DNA of 7,355 nucleotides, from assembly GCA_902782585.1 (NCBI GenBank), contig CACZNK010000051.1, positions 1-7,355 of the forward strand. The letters are read 5' to 3'. The DNA comes from an uncultured Ureaplasma sp. GTDB taxonomy: Bacteria; Bacillota_I; Bacilli_A; Mycoplasmatales; Mycoplasmoidaceae. Under the pieces are notes generated by a model that was not told where the DNA came from, made no database searches, and saw nothing but the letters and a program-made list of their open reading frames with translations. Below, in pieces: positions 1 through 7,204 of this stretch. The position numbers were made by a program, and so were the translations under genes. Position 1 is the stretch's first letter, and each line of letters opens with the position of its first letter.

Positions 1-210
1 TCTGATGTTATTTTAGATTTACTATCCAAAGGTGCTAAGCTTAGTGAAACAGTTACTAATCTTTTAAAACAAAAAGGTATATTACAACAATATTTACAAA
101 CAAAAAAACCAACTAAGAAGCACAAGAAAGTTAGAAAGTCTAAGAAGAAAAAAAATAAAACAACTAAAAAAGTTGATAATACTGTCAAAGTTGAAGAAAC
201 TAAAAAGTAA
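1..210 (+). CDS. rpsP: 30S ribosomal protein S16, C-terminal part (5' end outside window)
   Basis: This is the 3' end of the gene for small-subunit ribosomal protein S16, which binds 16S rRNA and helps 30S assembly. The 69 visible residues begin SDVILDLLSKGAKLSETVTN, matching the family segment with a conserved Gly-Ala followed by a Ser/Thr-Asp/Glu-Thr-Val helix and a short Leu-Leu-Lys-x-x-Gly turn. After that comes a tail of roughly 37 residues made mostly of Lys, Thr and Val. Such a basic extension is longer than in compact S16 proteins such as that of E. coli and is probably an unstructured rRNA-contacting tail. The TAA stop lies 2 nt before the trmD start, so the two are surely cotranscribed. 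In many bacteria rimM sits between these genes; here it does not. The identification rests on the short family motif plus the classic rpsP-trmD-rplS order. Confidence 0.88.
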   Translation, partial: SDVILDLLSKGAKLSETVTNLLKQKGILQQYLQTKKPTKKHKKVRKSKKKKNKTTKKVDNTVKVEETKK

Positions 211-212
211 TC

Positions 213-899
213 GTGAAAATTTCAATTCTTACCCTTTTTCCCGAATTATTTAAAAATTTCATAAACACATCAATTATTTCTCTTAGCTTAGCTAAGAAAA
301 TCAATCAAATTGAAATAATTAATTTTCGTAATTATTCAAAAAATAATCATAAACGAGTTGATGATTACCAATATGGTGGAGGTGCTGGTATGGTAATTGG
401 TTTACAAGCAATAGTTGATTGTTTAAATGATATTAAAACCAAAGATTCAAAAGTTGTATTACTAACACCACAAGGTAGGAAATATAATCAAATGACTGCT
501 AAAAGGTATAGCAAATTAAAACATTTAATTCTTATTTGTGGTCATTATGAAGGGTTTGATGAAAGAATTATTAATTTTGTTGATGAAATCATATCTATTG
601 GTGATTATGTATTAACTGGCGGTGAAATTCCAGCTATGGTAGTAGCAGATAGTTGTATGCGATTGGTTGCAAATGCTATTAATAAAGATTCATTAATTAG
701 TGAATCATTTGAAAATAATCTCTTGGATTATCCAGTATACACAAAACCAAAAAACTTCAAAGGTTATAAAGTTCCAAAAATTCTTGTTTCTGGTAATCAT
801 CAAAAAATATCTGAATGAAGAAAACAACAACAAATACTTAAAACTAAAAAAAATCGTACTGATTTATACAAGAAATATTTAAAATCTAATAATAAATAG
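213..899 (+). CDS. trmD: tRNA (guanine-N1-)-methyltransferase TrmD
   Basis: TrmD uses S-adenosylmethionine to methylate N1 of G37 next to the anticodon, which prevents +1 frameshifting; it works as a homodimer in the cytoplasm. The 228-residue product has the family N-terminus (Leu-Phe-Pro-Glu at 8-11), YGGGAGM at 54-60, and the trefoil-knot SAM site with GHYEGFDERI (110-119) and GDYVLTGGE (130-138). I chose the GTG at 213 because it falls exactly at the family start; only a weak A-rich ribosome-binding sequence precedes it. The reading frame contains TGA at 816-818, and the residue there is the conserved Trp of the motif Asn-His-x-x-Ile-x-x-Trp-Arg, so UGA is read as Trp and the gene runs on to TAG at 897-899. 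By alignment with E. coli TrmD from memory, Arg154 corresponds to Arg150, but the catalytic Asp169 corresponds to Glu164. The protein is somewhat shorter than the roughly 255 residues of E. coli at the C-terminus. Confidence 0.96.
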
Positions 900-902
900 G
901 AG
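897..902 (+). promoter_or_regulatory. Shine-Dalgarno site of rplS overlapping the trmD stop
   Basis: TAGGAG lies 6 nt before the rplS ATG and is the only strong Shine-Dalgarno sequence seen in the window. Its first three bases are the trmD stop codon, so translation of the two genes may be coupled. The other genes have weak or no such sites. Confidence 0.7.
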
Positions 903-908
903 TTATAT

Positions 909-1289
909 ATGGCAAACAATCTTTCAATTCTAAAAGCAATCCAAAAAGCACAATTACGTGATGATTTACCAGAAATCCATCCTGGTGATACAATTTCTGT
1001 ATATTTAAAAATTATTGAAGGTGCTAAAATACGTGCACAACGTTTTGATGGTATTGTATTACGTATAAGAGGTAGTGGTTTAGGTAAAACATTTACTATT
1101 AGAAAAGAAAGTTATGGTATTGGTGTTGAAGAAACATTTCCATACAACTCACCATTAATTGTTAAAATTGATGTTCAAAAATATGGTAAAGTTCGCCGAT
1201 CATATATTACATATATGCGCAAACGTTCAGGCAAGTTTGCTAAGATTAAGACAAAAGCACCTAAAAAAGAAACAAAAGATAAAAAATAA
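909..1289 (+). CDS. rplS: 50S ribosomal protein L19
   Basis: L19 is a large-subunit protein located at the 30S-50S interface. The 126-residue product shows the family pattern: a short N-terminal helix, then HPGDTISVYLKI (24-35), the loop with RAQRFDGIVLRIRGSG (42-57), TFTIRKESYGIGVEETFP (61-78) and the basic end KVRRSYITYMRKRSGKFAKI. About 15 extra residues rich in Lys extend the C-terminus beyond the usual L19 end, echoing the basic tail on S16. The ATG is fixed by the good Shine-Dalgarno at 897-902 and by family alignment. It lies 9 nt after trmD and 26 nt before valS, with no terminator visible on either side. Confidence 0.97.
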   Translation: MANNLSILKAIQKAQLRDDLPEIHPGDTISVYLKIIEGAKIRAQRFDGIVLRIRGSGLGKTFTIRKESYGIGVEETFPYNSPLIVKIDVQKYGKVRRSYITYMRKRSGKFAKIKTKAPKKETKDKK

Positions 1290-1315
1290 ATTGATTATTT
1301 TGATTTAATCTTAAT

Positions 1316-3895
1316 ATGTATAAACTAAAGTCATATAATCATAAATTAATTGAAAAAGGTTGATATTCATTTTGAAAAAAAAATAATTTATTTGAACCAA
1401 ATAACAAATTGAAATCGCCAAAGTTTAGTATTATTTTACCTCCTCCTAATGTTACGGGACACTTGCATTTGGGTCATGCCTTAGATGGAACAATACAAGA
1501 TGTATTGATTCGTTATAAAAAATTATGTGGCTTTAATGTTTGTTGATTTTCTGGAACTGATCATGCAGGAATTTCAGCTCAAACAAAATTTGATAAAGTA
1601 GTTAAACAACAAAATAAAAGTTTTAAAAATCAAAATGATTATTTGAAACAACTTAAGAATTGAGTTAAGAATCAAAAACAACATATTCATGACCAATGAG
1701 AACAATTAGGATTTGCATTAAGTTATCGATATGAATCATATACATTAGATTCTAATGTAAACAAATTATGTAATCAAGTGTTTATTGATTTATACAAGAA
1801 GGGGTTAATTTATCAAGATTACAAACTTGTTAATTGAGATGTTAAATTAAAAACAGCTATTTCTGATATTGAAGTTTTCTATAAAGAAACTAAATCCAAA
1901 ATGTATTACTTTAAATATTACATTCATGGTACAAAAGATTTTTTAAGTGTAGCTACAACAAGACCAGAAACTATGTTTGGTGATACTAACTTAGTTATCA
2001 ACCCAAAAGATAAGAGATATAAAAAGTATTTAAACAAATATGCAATTAATCCTGCTAATAATCAAAAATTATTAATCATTGGTGATGAATATGTAGATAT
2101 GGAGTTTGGCACAGGTGTAATGAAATGTACTCCTGCTCATGATTTTAATGATTATGAACTTGCTAAAAGACACAATATTGAAAATTATCATTCAATTATG
2201 AATGATGATGGTACACTAAATAAATATTGTGTTATTAATAAAACTTCATATAACAATATTGAACGATTACAAGCAAGAAAATTAATTGTTGATCAACTTA
2301 AATCACTTGGTTTATTAATTAAAATTGAAGAGCATAATAACAGTATTGGTTATAGTGAAAGAACAGGTGAAGTTGTTGAACCATTACTTTCAAAACAATG
2401 GTTTATTAAAATGAAACCAATTGTAAAACAATTACAAAAGAATCTTAAAACTAAAAAACAATTAAAGTTTTACCCAAGTCGTTTTGAAAAAACATTAAAC
2501 ACATGACTTAATAATATTAATGATTGGTGTATATCTCGTCAACTAATTTGAGGACATAAAATCCCAGTTTATTACAGCAAATCTAAAAATAATACCTATG
2601 TTGGATTAAAACCACCAAAAAGTTATATTCAAATCCCAGATGTATTAGATACATGATTCTCTTCTGGTCTATGGCCTCTTGTTGTAACAAAATATAACAT
2701 TCATGGTAAAATGAATGATTTTTATCCAATTGATGTATTGGTTACTGCTTATGACATTTTATTCTTTTGAGTTGCAAGAATGTTATTCCAATGTAACGAC
2801 TTATCTAATCAAATTCCTTTTAAAGATATTTTAATTCATGGTTTAATTCGTGATGAATTAAACCGCAAGATGTCTAAATCATTAGGTAATGGTATTGAAC
2901 CAGAAATAGTTATTGATCAATTTGGTGCTGATGCTTTACGTTTATATTTAATGTCAAATATAACTATGGGTGAAGATATAAGGTTTTCAATGAATCGAAT
3001 TTCATACATGTCAAACTTTTTGAATAAAGTTTGAAATATTCATAATCTATTAAAAAAATATGACTATAAAACAGCAAACAATATTACTCATCCACTAAAC
3101 AAATCAATTTATTTCAAATTTAATCAATTACTAATTAGAATTAAGTCATTATATTGCAAATATAATTTTTCAATTTTAACTAAAGATTTAATTAGTTTTG
3201 TTTGAAATGAATATGCTAATACTTACCTTGAATTAATTAATCCATTGTTAAATGATAAACAATATAGTAATGAAACAGTTATGGTTGCTAAATATATTTT
3301 CAAAAATATTCTAATCTTATTACACCCATTTACACCTTTTATTACTGAAAATATTTATCAAATAATGTTCCATGATCAAATTTCAATTCTTAAAGAATCA
3401 ATATTTAACCCCAATAAAAAGTTATTAGATGGTACATCTAATAAATTAATGGATAAATTGATTCCAATTATCAATAAAATTAGAGAATTAAGAATTAAAT
3501 ATTCAATCAAAAAAGATGTTATTATTAATATAAATTTAGTTGATAATGATTTAATTAAACAACAAAAATTTATTATTAATTATTTAAATATCTATAAGAT
3601 AAATGTTAATAAAATTGCTAAAAAAAGAATTAATAATAATTGGGATATTATTAATCTAAAAAATTCAATTATTGAATTTAATAATACATTTATATCAAAA
3701 CAAGACGAATTAAATAAACTAAATAAACAAAAATTATTTTTAGAAGCTGAACTTAAACGTTCAAAACAAATTTTATCCAATAAAAATTTTATTGCTAAAG
3801 CTCCTAAACAAAAAGTTGATCTTGAAAGAGATAAATATGCTAAATATCAAGAAAATTATGAACTCATTATTAATGAAATTAACAAAATAAAATAG
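1316..3895 (+). CDS. valS: Valyl-tRNA synthetase
   Basis: ValRS is a class I synthetase that charges tRNA-Val and hydrolyses mischarged Thr. The 859-residue product has the normal domain order: Rossmann fold with PPPNVTGHLHLGHA carrying the HIGH-type motif HLGH at 51-54 and GTDHAG soon after; the CP1 editing domain with TTRPETMFGDTNLVINP and TPAHDFNDYELAKRH; the second catalytic half with ISRQLIWGHKIP, DVLDTWFSSGLWP and TAYDILFFWVARM; the KMSKS motif at 518-522; the anticodon-binding helical domain with HPFTPFITENIYQ; and a C-terminal Lys/Glu-rich coiled coil. The frame is continuous only if TGA is Trp: about a dozen in-frame TGA codons occur, for example at 1361, 1373 and 2504, several at conserved Trp positions such as the last residue of FFW. 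TGG is also used. The ATG at 1316 gives the family-like start with Glu-Lys-Gly-Trp near residue 15; no Shine-Dalgarno is seen. It probably belongs to the rpsP-trmD-rplS transcript. Confidence 0.97.
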
Positions 3896-3935
3896 TTATT
3901 TTGCAATAATTTTTTAATACATTTTCAATAATGGA

Positions 3936-3954
3936 TTAAAACAACATGTTTTAA
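3936..3954. promoter_or_regulatory. 8-bp inverted repeat just upstream of the sigma-like gene
   Basis: TTAAAACA and TGTTTTAA form perfect 8-bp arms around the 3-nt spacer ACA, ending 10 nt before the ATG at 3965. No T-run follows, so it is not a convincing terminator for valS. Its place suggests either an operator for the sigma-like gene or a small hairpin near the start codon. In such AT-rich DNA a repeat of this length can also arise by chance. Confidence 0.35.
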
Positions 3955-3964
3955 AATTAATTTC

Positions 3965-4633
3965 ATGGAAACAACTGATCATGAATTAGTTTATTTATAT
4001 CGTACTGAATCATTACAAATTGCATTAGACATTTTATATAATCGTTATTTTGAATCATTGGTAAGTGCAACATGTGGATACTATCATTATAAATTCAATA
4101 GAGCTTTAAATTTGGAAATTGATGAAATAAAATCATTATGTTTTCGAAACTTTATTAAAATTGTTAATGAATTTGAATTAAATGCAGATAAATATAATTT
4201 TCATCAATATGCATTTATTGCTAATCGCTCACATTTTCGAGATTATTTAATTCGCCAATTGCAAAATTTAGGAAATTATGTTTTAAATAATGCATATTGA
4301 TTTAGTGAAATTAATAGTTCATTCATAAATTTAATGAAAACTGACAATAGTGAAGGGAAAATAATGTTGAAAATATTAACTGATGAAATTCTTGATTATG
4401 CTAGATTTTGTGCAATTAAAATCCTTGACAATAAACAATTAAATGTATTTAATTTATGAATTAATAATTGTGATTTTTGAAAAATTCATCAACAAACATC
4501 TATTAATTTTAAAAAACTTCCAAATATGGTAAGAACTATATCAAAAAAAATTAATTTTGCTATTGCTCATAAATTTAATTTAGATTTCACATCTCTTCCT
4601 TATAATTTTTGCTTATTAATACAAACCATGTAA
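3965..4633 (+). CDS. Divergent sigma-70-family-like protein
   Basis: The 222-residue product looks like a minimal two-domain sigma factor of the SigH/ComX kind, which would direct RNA polymerase to a special set of promoters. Residues about 5-30 (DHELVYLYRTESLQIALDIL) match the sigma region 1.2/2.1 pattern of a short acidic-aromatic helix before the pair of helices. Residues 49-100 (LEIDEIKSLCFRNFIKIVNE, then YAFIANRSHFRDYLIRQL) match region 2.1-2.4, where the family has D/E-D-L-x-Q-E, an Ala-Ile-x-x-Phe helix, Phe-x-x-Tyr-Ala and an Arg-rich recognition helix. Residues about 155-205 (LDNKQLNVFNLWINNCDFWK, then a turn and a Lys-rich helix) resemble region 4, with a helix-turn-helix in which the usual Leu-Ser-x-x-Glu is poorly kept. 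In-frame TGA occurs at 4298 and twice near 4460-4480, read as Trp. The ATG is the first in frame after the stop at 3929, and no Shine-Dalgarno is present. I identified it by pattern only; a different DNA-binding protein with a similar helical layout is possible. It sits alone between valS and pflB. Confidence 0.6.
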
Positions 4634-4639
4634 ATAAAT

Positions 4640-4661
4640 ATTTGTATATTTATATACAAAT
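4640..4661. promoter_or_regulatory. Perfect dyad over the pflB promoter (candidate operator)
   Basis: ATTTGTATAT and ATATACAAAT form 10-bp perfect arms with a 2-nt centre. The right arm ends one base before the -10 box at 4663-4668, so the dyad covers the -35 region and spacer of the likely pflB promoter, the classic place for a repressor to bind. It does not match the Rex, FNR or PerR consensus sites that I know. The core half-site TGTATA/TATACA (spacing 4) recurs with spacing 5 at 7118-7134. No T-run follows, which argues against a terminator. Confidence 0.45.
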
Positions 4662-4668
4662 CTATAAT
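4642..4668 (+). promoter_or_regulatory. Probable pflB promoter
   Basis: A perfect -10 box TATAAT lies at 4663-4668, with a weak -35-like TTGTAT at 4642-4647, 15 bp away. Transcription would start near 4675, giving a leader of about 14 nt before the ATG at 4689. A second TATAAT at 4685-4690 overlaps the start codon and is unlikely to drive this gene. The promoter lies in the 55-nt gap after the sigma-like gene. Confidence 0.5.
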
Positions 4669-4688
4669 GATTAATGAATGGTGATATA

Positions 4689-6797
4689 ATGAAAAATGTT
4701 TGATTTAAGGAATGAGATGGTTTTAAACCTGGTAATTGATGTAATGAAATTGATACAAGGAATTTTATTCAATTAAATTATAAACCTTATGAAGGTGATG
4801 CTAAGTTTTTACAAAATCCAACAAAAGCCACAAAATATTTATGGAATCAAGTTTTAATTCTCTCTAAAAAAGAAAGAGCAAATGGTGGTGTTCTTGATAT
4901 GGATAAAAGAGTTTCATTTATTGATGCATATGGACCTGGATATTTATCAGATTTAAAACACCGAAAAGATGAAAAAATAGTTGGTGTTCAAACTGATGCT
5001 CCATTTAAAAGAGCATATATGCCAAAAGGTGGAATTAAAACAGCTAATCAAGCTGCTGAAAGTTATGGTTTTAAAGTTGATCCAAAACTTGTAGAGATCT
5101 ACACTAAATATACAAAAACACATAATCAAGCTGTTTTTAATATTTATACTGATGAAATGCGTAAAGCAAGACATACCCATATTTTAACAGGTTTACCTGA
5201 TACTTATTCTCGTGGTCGTATTATTGGTGACTACCGTAGAGTAGCATTATATGGTGTTGATTATTTAGTCAATGAAAAAATTGAACAAAGAAAAAATTTG
5301 TCAGATGTTATGTCTGATGAAATTATTCGTTTACGTGAAGAAATTGCTGATCAATTAATAGCATTAAAGGCAATGAAATTAATGGCATTAAGTTATGGGG
5401 ATGATATTTCTAAACCAGCTAAGAATGCTCGTGAAGCATTTCAATGATTATATTATGGATATTTAGCAGCTATTAAAGACCAAAATGGCGCCGCTATGTC
5501 AGTTGGAAGAAATTCTACATTTTTAGATATTTACATTGAACGTGATTTTAAAAAGGGTATTTTAAATGAAATTCAAGCACAAGAATTAATGGATCAATAT
5601 GTAATGAAATTACGTATTGTTAAATTTATGCGAAGTCCTGATTATAATAATATTTTTTCAGGTGATCCTATTTGAGCTACTGAATCAATTGCTGGTATGG
5701 GAAGTGATGGGAGAACATTAGTAACTAAAAATTCATTTAGAATTATTCATACTTTAAGCAATCTTGGCCCAGCTCCAGAACCTAATTTAACTATTTTATG
5801 ATCACCAAGATTACCTATAGGTTTTAAACGATTTTGTGCTGAATATTCTATTAAATATTCAGCAATGCAGTATGAATCTGATGAATTAATTAGAATTACT
5901 CATGGTGATGATTATGCAATTGCTTGTTGTGTTTCCCCAATGAAAATTGGTAAGCAAATGCAATTCTTTGGTGCTAGAGCAAATCTAGCAAAAGCTTTGC
6001 TTTATGCTATTAATGGTGGTTATGATGAAATTGTATGTGTTAAAGATCGCAATAATTATGAAAAGTATCGTTTGGGTCCAAAATTATCACAATTACCTAC
6101 AAGTAAAAATACACCATTAAATTATAATGAAATTCGTGAAAGATTTCATCAAGTAATCGTATGGTTAACAAAACTATATATTAATACATTAAATGTAATT
6201 CACTATTGCCATGATAAATATTTTTATGAAGCTATTCAAATGGCACTTTATGATATTAATATCTTTAGATTTTTTGCTACAGGTATTGCTGGATTAAGTG
6301 TTGTTGCTGATTCATTATCAGCAATAAAATATGCCAAGGTTTATCCAGTATGAACTAAACTTCCAAATGGTAGAAGTGTTGCTACTGATTTCAAAATTAA
6401 AGGTGAATTTCCAAAATATGGTAATGATGATAACAGAGTTGATGAAATTGCAGTAGAAATCATTAAAGAATTTATGATTGAATTAAATAAGCATAAATCA
6501 TATCGTAGTAATTGTATTACTACTTCAATTCTAACAATTACATCTAATGTTATGTATGGTGAATATACTGGTTCAACTCCTGATGGTAGAAAAAAAGGTG
6601 CACCATTTGCACCTGGTGCTAATCCAATGCATGGTCGTGATGCTTCTGGAGCTATTGCCAGTTTAGCTTCTGTAGCTAAAATTCCATACAAATACTCAGC
6701 TGATGGAATATCTAATACATTTTCAATCATTCCTAGTGCACTAGGTAATGATAATTCACTAATAGTATTTAAAAGAAGAACCAAACGTAAACACTAA
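4689..6797 (+). CDS. pflB: Pyruvate formate-lyase lacking the C-terminal glycyl-radical domain
   Basis: Pyruvate formate-lyase splits pyruvate with CoA into acetyl-CoA and formate in anaerobic fermentation. The 702-residue product aligns from its first residues (WFKEWDGFKPGNW, cf. the family's Trp-x-Gly-Phe-x-x-Gly-x-Trp) through GGVLDMD, the active-site Cys pair in ACCVSPM (Cys413-Cys414), GKQMQFFGARANLAK, YAINGG, GIAGLSVVADSLSAIKYAKV and TPDGRKKGAPFAPGANPMHG to SIIPSALGND at about residue 688. The next 14 residues (SLIVFKRRTKRKH at the end) do not resemble the family. In E. coli about 84 more residues follow this point, including Gly734 in RVSGYAVRF; all are absent here. Seven in-frame TGA codons are read as Trp. 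The ATG at 4689 fits the family; an in-frame ATG at 4674 would add five residues. No activating enzyme gene (pflA) is in the window. It may be a recent pseudogene or a split enzyme using a separate radical domain. Confidence 0.93.
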
Positions 6798-6821
6798 AAT
6801 TTTATATGATAGATATAATTT

Positions 6822-6849
6822 TGAGTTGTGTTGCTAAAAGCTGGTTTTT
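6822..6849 (+). repeat. Left terminal inverted repeat
   Basis: TGAGTTGTGTTGC followed by TAAAAGCTGGTTTTT is the left copy of a repeat whose reverse complement occurs at 7157-7187 and 7205-7234. Against the 7157-7187 copy it differs by a few substitutions and a 2-nt gap in the middle. The stop codon of the leftward transposase-like fragment (6848-6850) falls on its inner edge. Confidence 0.55.
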
Positions 6850-7067
6850 ACTGTTTTAATAGCATAAAACATTGTTTCAAAATATACTTCTTTTTTGACA
6901 AATAAATTTCAACAATCTTTTGTTGATCAGTAAAGTCAGTACCTCTGTATAATTTAGTAAATGTCTTATAGTTGAATTAATCCCGTCTTTTTTGTTAATT
7001 CATATTTCTGTAATTTATAACCGTGTTTTAAACAATATTTATTACCATTTTTAGATTTATTTTCCAT
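6848..7067 (-). pseudogene. Frameshifted transposase-like fragment
   Basis: Read leftward, an ATG at 7067 opens 33 codons (MENKSKNGNKYCLKHGYKLQ, then KYELTKKTGLIQL) to a TAA at 6966. A second frame, open from 6976 down to a TAA at 6848, continues with FNYKTFTKLYRGTDFTDQQK, IVEIYLSKKKYILKQCFMLL and KQ. Joined by a frameshift near 6975 they give about 73 residues: a Cys-x-x-His stub, a Thr-Phe-Thr segment and a helix-turn-helix-like stretch, the layout of the N-terminal zinc-ribbon and HTH part of several IS transposases. There is no DDE catalytic domain. The family is not identified; a spurious open frame remains possible. The placement between inverted repeats is the main support. Confidence 0.35.
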
Positions 7068-7068
7068 A

Positions 7069-7093
7069 GAACTATATTATGGGTATATAGTTC
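7069..7093. promoter_or_regulatory. 9-bp hairpin abutting the transposase-like start
   Basis: GAACTATAT and ATATAGTTC are perfect arms around a 7-nt loop. The hairpin ends one base from the leftward ATG at 7067. Read rightward it is followed five bases later by a run of six T (7099-7104), so it could stop incoming transcription; read leftward it could fold over the start of the transposase mRNA. Hairpins at this place are known in insertion elements as guards against read-through expression. Confidence 0.4.
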
Positions 7094-7111
7094 AAGTGTT
7101 TTTTATAATTT

Positions 7112-7140
7112 TATATATGTATACGTAGTATACATATATA
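7112..7140. terminator. 13-bp perfect palindrome, possible terminator or operator
   Basis: Thirteen perfectly matched bases (7112-7124 and 7128-7140) flank the 3-nt centre GTA. Rightward it is followed by CTTTT and then a run of eight T (7148-7155), as in an AT-rich rho-independent terminator, and it would insulate the downstream gene. Only two of the 13 pairs are G-C, so the stem is weak. It also holds the TGTATA/TATACA half-sites seen before pflB, hence an operator is an equal alternative. Confidence 0.35.
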
Positions 7141-7156
7141 CTTTTCATTTTTTTTC

Positions 7157-7187
7157 AAAAAACCAACTTTTTCTGCAACACTACTCA
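7157..7187 (-). repeat. Right terminal inverted repeat
   Basis: Read on the minus strand this is TGAGTAGTGTTGC, AGAAAAAG, TTGGTTTTTT, an inverted match to 6822-6849. With the flanking TC it shares the 17-base string TCAAAAAACCAACTTTT with the copy 48 bp to the right. Confidence 0.55.
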
Positions 7188-7204
7188 CATTTTTAATTTA
7201 AATC

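Larger units (their letters stand above)
6822..7187. mobile_element. Remnant of a small insertion element
   Basis: Two ends of this 366-bp stretch are imperfect inverted repeats of about 28-31 bp that both begin TGAGT and share GTGTTGC, AAAAG and TGGTTTTT. Between them lies a leftward, frameshifted small coding fragment with a transposase-like look, a hairpin in front of that fragment and a long palindrome. It begins 25 nt after the pflB stop. No target-site duplication is evident beside either end. I do not recognise the family; the GTGTTGC core resembles the TGTTGCAA found at the ends of several IS groups, which is weak evidence. It could be an internally deleted IS or a MITE-like derivative. 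Confidence 0.5.

Noticed and set aside
700..882. Rightward open frame overlapping the trmD 3' end in another frame
   Set aside because: TrmD conservation continues past the TGA at 816 in the original frame, so this is only a shadow.
2560..2720. ValRS seemed shortened between the GHKIP and DVLDTWFSS motifs
   Set aside because: The spacing is comparable with Gram-positive ValRS as I recall it; no catalytic motif is lost.
3592..3780. Leftward open frame inside valS
   Set aside because: It lies wholly within the coiled-coil end of valS, has no family likeness, and its composition reflects the AT-rich complement of Lys/Asn codons.
3896..3964. Terminator or tRNA in the valS to sigma-like gap
   Set aside because: The only dyad (3936-3954) lacks a T-run, and no cloverleaf can be drawn in 69 AT-rich bases.
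4685..4690. Second TATAAT before pflB as its promoter
   Set aside because: It overlaps the ATG itself, so transcription would start inside the gene.
4953..5180. Leftward open frame inside pflB, rich in Phe, Ile and Ser
   Set aside because: It is the antisense of a conserved PFL segment; the hydrophobic look comes from the complement of Lys-rich codons.
816..6353. UGA as selenocysteine
   Set aside because: The UGA codons are many, occur in unrelated genes, and in trmD and valS fall at conserved Trp positions.
6341..6784. Leftward 147-codon open frame near the pflB 3' end
   Set aside because: It is antisense to the strongly conserved PFL region ending at ALGND, and contains no recognisable motif.
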